The notes under the pieces: generated by a model
The model's input: the letters and a program-made list of their open reading frames with translations, nothing else
The model's database searches: none
Told to the model about the DNA's origin: nothing
NCBI RefSeq assembly: GCF_020520425.1
Contig: NC_079491.1
Span: 3,968,001 to 4,032,000, forward strand
Direction: 5' to 3'
DNA length: 64,000 nt
Origin: Spinacia oleracea
Taxonomy: Eukaryota > Streptophyta > Magnoliopsida > Caryophyllales > Amaranthaceae
Program-made: the position numbers and the translations under genes
Part shown: positions 56,201 to 64,000 of the stretch, piece after piece
How positions within the stretch are numbered: the first letter of the stretch is position 1
Layout: every line of letters starts with the position of its first letter

Positions 56201-57318
56201 TTATTTACATTAAACCTTTGATGGTAAAAGATAATAAGAGAAAAAGATACAATTATCTCCTTTAAAAAATCTCCTCAAAAAAAAAAATTCCTTATAAAAT
56301 ATAAGATAGAATTACAAATAGGGAGTTATCTCAAATGCAAAATAAATACAATAGCAAGTTATCTTAAAGTTTTTATTCTAAAAAATAAAAAAGTGCTCCG
56401 TATTGAAACCCGTGCATCGCACGGGATTCATACTAGTCAAACTTTAATTCAAACTTGGTGTTTTCTTCATAAATTTGCATTCTCACCCAATACCGTTCTC
56501 CCGCCAAATGGCCGGTAACTAATAGACGGTAATGAGAATTTATTAAGTAAAAAGAGATAATGTTGAATGAACTAGCATTATCATGCGAATGAATATTGTT
56601 TTTTCTTACAAATTTACATACAAATTCATTCTCATTGAAGCTATTTATGACCAGCTACCAAACGGGTTGTTAAAGACATAAAAAAGCGTATGGCTTGGTG
56701 TTATATGTAGAAAAGGCATTATTTTCCACCTTATTCTTATTGTTTATAACTTACTACCTACTACGTATATTTCATAAAGATCTTAATTGTTACTATTTGG
56801 TTGAATGTAATAAAATATGAATAAAGTAAGAGAAATGTGTAAAAAGGTGGGTGAGGGTGTAAGAAAAAATGAATAAAGTAAGAGAAAGTGAGTGGAAAAT
56901 TGTAACTATTGTGGAGTAAAAATGGTAAGACAATAAAATTTTATGTCAAAAAATATAATAAAGCAAATTGTAAAAGATATTATGAAAAAGACTAAAATGG
57001 AAAGTATAAAAACATTTTGAAACGGAGATAGTATTCTTTTTTAAATCAGAGAAGAAAAATTCAGACTAAACTAGACCAAACCCGACCAGAAAAAACAAGT
57101 AACACTCATATAAAACATTCAGATCAAACCATAATCCGTACCAGACTATAAAAAAAAAAACATACCAAATTAGAAAGGATAAGACCAGACAGACAGAAGT
57201 TTAAAAAATCATACAGATTGCCAAACTTTATAGTTGAAGATAACAAATCTTTAAAATAACTAATTGAAGATAACAAAATTTTAAAATAGTTGGTGTTATA
57301 TGGAGAAAGGAGAATAAG
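53263..57318. other. Gene-poor AT-rich stretch
   Basis: About 4 kb without a supported gene. It contains poly-T at about 53793-53812, a SINE-like repeat at 54240-54360, a stretch at 56770-57035 ending GAAACGGAGATAGTA that looks like an old Stowaway-type element, and TTCAGACTAAACTAGACC words at 57055-57190. Confidence 0.35.
54240..54360 (-). mobile_element. SINE-like tRNA-derived repeat
   Basis: Related to the repeat at 8505-8640: shared AAGAAGAAGGGAC, CTTGAGCCACT and AGCATTTCGCAGTTATG on the plus strand. On the minus strand GTGGCTCAAGCGATGACC resembles an A box and GCTGGTTCAGGTAGG a B box, with an A-rich tail. Confidence 0.5.
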
Positions 57319-57639
57319 TAGAGTTGATAAAAAGGCGGGCCAGGTTCAAGCCGGGCCGAGAACATACAAATCTGCCAATAATGTCGGGTCGGGACAGCTT
57401 CGCGCCAATTTTGTGTGCCCAAAATCCGCTATTTCGGGCCAAAAATAGCAACTTTTCGGGCCAATATCGTGCCGGGTCAAATTTATAACTAAAATTCTTG
57501 TTTTGCATTGCCCAAACCCCGCAATTTTTAAAAAAAGTCCGGAGCGGGCCGGGTCCGAAAATCGGGCCGAAATCTTATACCCAAAACCCGATAATTTTCG
57601 GACCGGACCAGCAGGCCGGGCACATATTGATCAGCTCTA
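57319..57639. mobile_element. Non-autonomous hAT element with GGGCCGGG words
   Basis: 321 bp. Left end TAGAGTTGATAAAAAGGCGG, right end in complement TAGAGCTGATCAATATGTGC. The 8-bp direct repeat AGAATAAG lies exactly outside both ends (57311-57318, 57640-57647). Inside, GGGCCGG, CGGGTCGGG and GCGGGCC words are dense. No transposase frame. Confidence 0.8.
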
Positions 57640-58764
57640 AGAATAAGTTTGTCAACTAATCGCCGCTCACACGTCAAGAGACACCCTTAGAAATAAAGAA
57701 GATAGGGATGCATGTATAGTATGATAATTTGATCCAATGTATGCAAAAAATGAAGGACACAATTGATCAAGGTGCATGTCCTACAAGAGGTTATACATTA
57801 TGAATTTATGATCAATCTTTTATATGAGAAGCATATACCTATCTACTTTTAATTTGTTTTGGGATATTATGATTAAAAAAAAAGCTGCAAAAAGAGCATG
57901 TTAGTGCATGATAATACCCAAAAAGAAAGGTCCACCAATCTACTTTGTGTTTGATTTAATGATGATCATTTTTGTAAGGCGTTAAAAGCTACGAATTGTG
58001 TCACATATTAACATTTGTTAGTGCGTCAAGAATCTTAATTTCAAAATGGAGAACATCTTGATTGAACCATTGGAAATTTCTTTTGTGCAATTTTTTTCAA
58101 ATGATGTGATTACGCAAATTGGGTAGTCAGTAACGTACGGTCTATTTTTATTCTTTGATTCTTTTCTTGAAATTGTATCATCAATCGATCAATATAATAA
58201 TGTCTTCCCTACCATCAACTAATATGTCTTCATACAATTAGTTATATACTTAGGCTCTCTTATCTTCATCACGTATTCGTTTGGTCTGGTCTAATTTTTC
58301 AAATTTCTGATTTGAGTTGGTTTGAATATTTTATATTAGTGTTTTTATTTTTTTCTAGTCTACTCTGATTTGGTCTGAATTTTGTTGGTCTAACCTGATC
58401 TAATAAGGAATAAGAAAATGGTGAAAAGAATAGAGTTTTATTGTATACATAATCTTTTTAGGCTTCATCCATCAAGATATCGACCCTTTTATAAATGCTA
58501 ATGTTTTTTTTCTTGATGCGTTAAGTTATGTCAGGGTGTTAACCTAAGAAATGTTAACAGTCTAACTTCTAACTAGATTAGAATTTCTCTTACATACTAC
58601 GGGGTAGTAAATTAATTTGACAGGAAACCTATTAAATAATGCCATACATACAAGTTACAAAGTTCTACTCATTATGTGTTTTCTCCGTCTTTAAAAGATT
58701 GTCCATTTTCTTTTTAAATCGCTCCTAAAACATACATTGTCTCTATCTCCTCTTTGTTAATTTT
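57640..58764. other. Spacer, no gene seen
   Basis: AT-rich. A run of degenerate GGTCTGGTCTAATTT words at 58280-58410 resembles those at 57055-57190 in the opposite direction. No gene. Confidence 0.35.
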
Positions 58765-59290
58765 CTCAGGTGCGGTGCCGAATTGAAGCCGAGTACAGGG
58801 GTGTGGCTAACGTTGTCTATGAATCTTGTTTCTTGAATTGCATTGTCCGATCACCAAGGCCACGTCGGTTTACTGCGATAATGTAAGTGTCATTTATCTT
58901 TCTGGTGATCCGATACAACATCAACGCACTAAACATATTGAGATTGATATTCACTTTGTTCATGAAAGAGTGAAACATGGTGAAGTACGTGTTCAACATG
59001 TTTCGTCTCGTTATCAGATTGCCGACATTTTCACAAAAGGGCTTCCACACATACTATTTGACGAATTTCGGGACAGTCTTACCGTACGTAAACCTCCCGC
59101 TTCGACTGCGGGGGTGTGATAGAATACATAATTTGTAATTAATGTAACTGAATTATTTTTGTAATTTTGTAATTACTAGAATAGCCTTAGCTAAACCCTA
59201 ACCTAACTATGTATACATTCTGAGAAAATTAATGAGAAAGCACGGCAAATATTTCTCACATTCACTACTTCGTATGATCTCAAACTTCCC
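58765..59290 (+). mobile_element. Copia 3'-end fragment (RNase H tail plus LTR)
   Basis: A fossil on the plus strand. Protein traces EAEYRGVANVV, then VYCDNVSVIYLSGDPIQHQR with TKHIEIDIHFV and IADIFTKGLP, are the C-terminal part of a Copia polyprotein. A purine-rich TGCGGGGGTG then leads into an LTR beginning at about 59115 (TGTGATAGAATACATAATTT). Only this end is present in the window, so it is a decayed remnant; the right LTR border is uncertain. Confidence 0.75.
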
Positions 59291-59515
59291 AATTCCCATT
59301 ATGTCATTATATTACTAAACGACAAATCTACTAACCTACGCACCCAGACATATAATACCACTCTTAACTAAATAAAAGAACCCATAGAATATATTATGCA
59401 ATACTTAAGGGACATAACCACAAATAATGTTTTATTTTTTTTACTTTTTAAATGAAAGATATAACAAAAGTTAGAATAATTTTTTCTCAACACTATATCC
59501 TAACTTATCTAAATA

Positions 59516-59868
59516 CTCCCTCCGTTCCTAAATAAGTGTCCACTTTGGACATTTACGCGGGATTTAATAAAACTGAATTGTGTGTAAGAGGTAATGATCG
59601 AGCATGTTTTTTTTTTTGGAAAGGAAAAAGTAGATAATTGTTTATTGATAAAGTACAAATAAAAGTGGATGTGGTGATTGAAAAGTGGGAAAAGTGTAGA
59701 ATGTGTAAGAAAAAATAATAATGATTTATGGAAAGTAGGAAAAGTATGTGGAAAAGTGGGAAAAATGTATGGAAAAGTGGGAAAAGTGTATGTTCAAAAA
59801 TGGAAAGTGGACACTTATAAGGGAACGCTATTTTTAGAAAGTGGACACTTATTTAGGAACGGAGGGAG
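59516..59868. mobile_element. Stowaway-type MITE
   Basis: Ends CTCCCTCCGTTCCTAAATAA and TTATTTAGGAACGGAGGGAG are perfect complements, flanked by TA. AAGTGTCCACTTTGGAC at the left and GTGGACACTTA twice at the right mark the subfamily. GGAAAAGTG words repeat inside. Confidence 0.8.
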
Positions 59869-59924
59869 TATATAAAATAAAAAAATTTACTACTCCATCT
59901 ACCTAACCACAAATGATGTTTCAT

Positions 59925-60453
59925 TAGAGATGTCAAAAATCGACCCGACCCGAAAACCGACCCGAACCCGACCCGAAAATACTGGGTCCTGAACAAGATT
60001 TTGTGACCCGTAACCCGATTTTATCCGAACCCGAACAACCCGAAAAGGAATGGGTCAAAACCCGACCGAACCCGTTTTAGACCCGACCGATTGAAAATCA
60101 TTGTATTTATAGCAATAAATGAGATTATGAGAAAATTGTTTTTACTATTGTTCTGTGTAATATGATTTTAATTTGAATTATACGCCATTTTATGATTGAA
60201 TTTGACAAAATATAAACTTTCGTAGGAAAATTTGTTAACTTGTGCCAATATTTTGTATATTTTTCACCTAAATTAATGAAAATATAATGCGCGTTTTAAA
60301 ATCTCTCAACCCGTTGGGTCGACCCGAACCCGGAAGTTCTGGGTCTTGAACAAGCATTTGTAAACCCGAACCCGAAAGTGACCGACCCGATTCAACCCGA
60401 ACCCGAAAGTAAATTTTTACAACCCGACCCGACCGACCCGTTTGACAGGTCTA
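59925..60453. mobile_element. Non-autonomous hAT element with CGACCCGAACCCG words
   Basis: 529 bp. Left end TAGAGATGTCAAAAATCGAC, right end in complement TAGACCTGTCAAACGGGTCG. Flanking 8-mers are TGTTTCAT (59917-59924) and TATTTCAT (60454-60461), one mismatch. Both subterminal parts are packed with GACCCGAACCCG words; the middle is AT-rich. Confidence 0.75.
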
Positions 60454-61810
60454 TATTTCATGGTACTTGTACAGTATTTCTTTATCTTGTTACTGTAGCA
60501 ATTATGCATGAATGAATGAACCAATAGTGTCGAAGTTGTAAAGAAGGATATACTCCGATCCCTTTTATAGTTTTATCGCATTGGTAATGACGGTCATCTG
60601 AAGTGGAAATAGAAGTATATAAATGGTGACATGATATGGTGTACATACTATTATAAACCATAGCAGTTTATAAAAGGTTAGGAATTTTGGAATGGTCAGC
60701 ATTCAGCAGCTTCACCCTTCACATGCGTGCGTGCTACGGCCCTACTTTTATGTTTATATGTGCGTGCATCATATAATATCTTAAAAAAAATATTAAAAAA
60801 ATCATATTATATCTCTCCGTTTCTGAATAGATGCAACACTCATTTTAGTTGTTCATGCATTTATTCGAAATATAGTTTTATTTGAACAACACATAGAAAT
60901 ACGAGTACTAGCTCGTTTACAAACTACAATTAGATTTCATCTGACGGTCTTGAGGTATCAGTCTAAAGATGATTTTGGGTCGGATTGTGCTTCGTGTCGG
61001 GCCCACGTGTCTTGGATCTGAACGAACCTCATCCATGACAAACGCACTTGTTATGTGTTGGTTCTAGTGGTGTCGAAACTTAGAAAAATGCAGCCCCTCG
61101 TGTTGGGCGTAGCTTTCATGTGGGTTCGTACCTAAGCCTAATTTCACGCAAATTAATATGCATGGTTTTGTTGTGGCAGGTCGTGCTATGTCGTGATTTT
61201 TATATCATGAGTGCGTACTTGTATCTGGCCATGCTTGTATCATGCTGGAAATACGTCGTGTCTCGTATCGGCGCCGACTCAATGCCATCTTTATTTCTTT
61301 AGGTGTCACATGTATCTTCGATTCCTGCCCGTTAATTTTTACGTTTGAAGAATGAGATTTCCCTTATCGTTCGCTCAAATCCGAAGAACTTGAAATTGAT
61401 GCGTACTCGAGCCAATTTATGCCGATTTATATGCGAGGAAGGTCCGATTCAATAGGGTCGTTCTTCTTATCAATTACTCGTAATAAATACGGAGAAAAAT
61501 AAAAAGATTGAAATACATGTATTCGTACGCCAAATAATCAGTGTGGACAGTGCTGACAAATAGTAACAGTAAGAAAGAGAAAAAATAGGAACTTGTTCAC
61601 TAAAAGACAAAACTCAGGTGTCAGCTTATTGATAAATCCCAAACCAAGAGGGAACAATAAATTAATCATTGGTGCATCGCCTCAATAATTAAATAAAAAT
61701 TTACTGTACAAGTAAATAAATACAAGTTAAACAATGGTTACGTTTGGTGCACATTTACTGCATCTTATGGAAAATTTAACCCAAAAAAACTACCTTCGTG
61801 GACTCACGTC
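60454..61810. other. Spacer, no gene seen
   Basis: At 60950-61290 there is a GC-richer segment with GTCGTG, TCGGGCCCACG and CGTGTC words, probably an old element of the same kind as the hAT set. Its short frame at 61120 is not a recognisable protein. The rest is AT-rich. Confidence 0.35.
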
Positions 61811-62496
61811 TAGGGATGGCAATGGGTCCAAGACCCGATCCAGATCCAGTTGGACCCGGTCCATTTTTAAGGGTCTGGGTCCAAAAAAATTAGACCCTGT
61901 GGATCTGGGGCGGATCTGGGTCTTTGTTCAATGGGGCGGGTTTGGGTCCGGGTCCAAGAATTAAATATCCAGATCCGGTCCAGATCCGACCCACAGACCC
62001 ATATATATAATTTTTTTTAAAAAAAAATTAAAATTTAAATATAATTCAATCTTTACGTGCTAAACTTTATTAAGTTCTTATGATACTAAACTATTTAAAA
62101 ATTGTTTGACGTGACATATACATAATAATATTAGAAACTTTAAATACTTATTGTATTACAGGGTTAATATGATTTTTTTTCATAAACAAAATTAACGAAT
62201 ATTCCATATTTAGTGGTTTTATTAAAGCAACGTTACGTTTACATACAAAAAATGGGAGAAAAAATTACGTAATATAAGAAAAATGAGGGACAAATTTTTT
62301 TTTGAAAAGAAATACGCTTAGACCCATTTAGGATCCAGATCCGACCCTAGACCCATTAGACCCAGTGGATCTGGGTCTGGATCTGATTTTTTTGGACCCA
62401 GCGGATCTGGGTCGGATCTGGATCCACCTCTTAAAAAGCGGGTCTGGGTCTGGATCTTGTCGGACCCGGTCCAGATCCGACCCATTGCCATCCCTA
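61811..62496. mobile_element. Non-autonomous hAT element with GGGTCCAGATCC words
   Basis: 686 bp. Left end TAGGGATGGCAATGGGTCC, right end in complement TAGGGATGGCAATGGGTCGG. A perfect 8-bp direct repeat CTCACGTC flanks it (61803-61810, 62497-62504). GATCCAGATCC, GGGTCTGG and GGATCTGG words fill both ends. Same ends as the element at 18829 but a different subterminal word. Confidence 0.87.
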
Positions 62497-62610
62497 CTCA
62501 CGTCTTTATCTAAAACTCCTACTTTTACTTTAACTTTTACTTTTACATGCCGTAAATGTAAAATGTGAACTTTAGTTGTGTAAAATGAAGTTTGGTTAAT
62601 TAAAGGTTAC

Positions 62611-62877
62611 TTCTTCCTTCTCTTAATACTCGACCTGTTTTAACTGGGTACGCTTGTCAATGCACAATTTTGACCACCAATTTCTTTTACTATATATTAT
62701 AAAAAATTATAAAATATTAATATTTTGAAAATATATATTAAGATGAAGCCAACAATATATTATATACTAACATTTATTTTCATATACTAGAATAAAATAA
62801 AATAAAATAGAGTCAAAATGAATTATGTGAATCGTGCAAAAAGTCAAATCCGGTCGAATATTAAGGGACGGAGGGAG
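62611..62877. mobile_element. Degenerate Stowaway-type MITE
   Basis: The right end TATTAAGGGACGGAGGGAG is good. The left end (about CTTCCTTCTCTTAATACTCG) is its eroded complement. GACCTGTTTT and AAATCCGGTCGA inside relate it to the element at 11856-12183. Confidence 0.55.
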
Positions 62878-64000
62878 TAATACTTAATAGAAACAAAAAA
62901 ATTATAGTGTATCGCATTTAGTTGTTTGGTTTTAGGCCTTCAAGCTCGAAAAAGAAATGAAACTTTTCTATATCAGGAATACTCCATATATTTCTGAAAG
63001 AAATGTGACATTTAAATAGGGATAACGGATAGAGTATTATTTACATTTTGTTTTTAAATAGGAATAACAGATCGAGTATTATTTGCATTTTGTTTTTCAT
63101 CTAAAACAAGTATTGTACGGAATAGCTCAATTCAGTAAATATATATTCTTGGACAAGTAAATCTAAGACCTAAACTCATGTATAGTAAGAGTTCTAAACT
63201 TAACTTAAGAATGCACATTTCCCCTCAACTTAAGTTATTTTAGCATGAGTTTTTGAAGAGTACTCCGTATAAGATAAGTCTGGACAAAACATGTTCTAAT
63301 AAGTTTTGAAAAAACAAGTTTATATAAGTAAAATTAGGTTCAGTAAATTCATATTTCACTTAATAAAAAATTAAAGTAAGTTAAACCGCACACGCATACT
63401 ATAAGTCCGCGCATAAATAATTGTGTAAGACGGTATCAAGTTTAGTTAGGTCATTCAAGATTAATTACCTGCAATGCCAACACACATTCCTATAAATATT
63501 GACGAGTTCTCTCACTTTTCAGGTATCGGATTCTTTGTAAAAAAAAAATCTCTTTCTACTCTCCCTAACCACTCATACAATGATCATCGGCAAGAGTTTC
63601 CTCGAAAACACACCTGATATAGCTCCCACTCTGCACGATGAGCTCCCTACTCAACTCACTATTTAGAAGTTCTTCACAAAACAGACAATTTACCACTCGG
63701 TATATACAGAGAAATACATATTTAAAGAATATTTATCGATATGAATTTAACATGACCCACATGACTAAAATTTCCTTACGTATGAATCACAAAAAATGGT
63801 CAAAATCGTAGTGTGAATAGAGTAAAAATCAAATGGTGCGATATTTCCGGAACGGAGGAAGTAGTATATTATAAATTAGGCAGATTTGTCAAATACTACA
63901 TTATAATTTATTTATTTTTTGTGCGAAACTGCCTTGTAAAAATGTTACAACATATTTCTCCGTCTTTTTCAGTTGATACAATTTGACTTTTGACTCTATT
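62878..64000. other. Spacer to the window edge, no gene seen
   Basis: GGAATAACAGAT and ATTTGCATTTTG-type words are duplicated at 63000-63090. Around 63780-63865 is the right end of a Stowaway-like sequence (ATTTCCGGAACGGAGGAAG). No gene recognised. Confidence 0.35.

Noticed and set aside
61120-61302. 60-residue frame in a GC-richer segment
   Set aside because: No family resemblance; the segment consists of repeated GTCGTG-type words.
1-64000. CRISPR arrays, operons, bacterial-type promoters or riboswitches
   Set aside because: The window is plant nuclear DNA; no spaced identical repeats or bacterial gene layout were seen.

Overview
The window is nuclear DNA of a flowering plant. It is AT-rich, genes have short GT-AG introns, and several miniature transposon families lie between them. 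The ACTCCGT words and some repeat types (for example paired GTGTACAATAAA palindromes) remind me of the Amaranthaceae/Chenopodiaceae (spinach, beet, quinoa group), but that is inference from memory and not proven here.

Layout. At 4.1-4.3 kb lies a small secreted six-cysteine protein of the pollen allergen Ole e 6 family (minus strand). At 6.0-17.7 kb there are four GPI-anchored non-specific lipid-transfer protein genes (LTPG/xylogen type). The first is on the minus strand and the other three on the plus strand. All introns are phase 1, and the Pro/Ser linker exon differs in each gene. At 18.8-22.8 kb lie an Ac/Ds-like hAT element with perfect 8-bp target duplications, a long (TA)n tract and a decayed Copia LTR element with its LTR pair. 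At 22.9-26.1 kb is a BURP-domain locus. It has one nearly full-length gene with a damaged C-terminus and at least three rearranged partial copies in an inverted-repeat structure. Two of those copies carry a 23-bp hairpin where the middle of the gene was lost. A LINE tail follows at 27.1-27.7 kb.

Conserved housekeeping genes occupy 30.6-47.7 kb. They are an F-box/kelch gene very like Arabidopsis SKIP30 with a roughly 3.4-kb leader intron, a single-exon AASDH/AAE19-type acyl-activating enzyme (AMP-binding, carrier and PQQ-propeller domains; minus strand), and a ten-exon WD40 gene matching the TRM82/WDR4 subunit of tRNA m7G46 methyltransferase. SKIP30 and AAE19 converge; AAE19 and TRM82 diverge from a roughly 1.1-kb promoter region carrying a SINE with a 13-bp target duplication. 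Intron 7 of TRM82 holds a 0.93-kb near-palindrome with arms over 400 bp.

From 47.7 kb to the end I find no convincing host gene. This part holds hAT, Stowaway, CACTA-like, SINE-like and Copia remnants in AT-rich spacer. The window has no rRNA or tRNA gene, CRISPR array or operon. The most interesting signals are structural: fold-back DNA in or near transcribed genes (BURP copies, TRM82 intron) and a set of hAT elements that share ends but have different subterminal repeats. All exon models were read by eye from splice signals, phase and family resemblance. No search was run.
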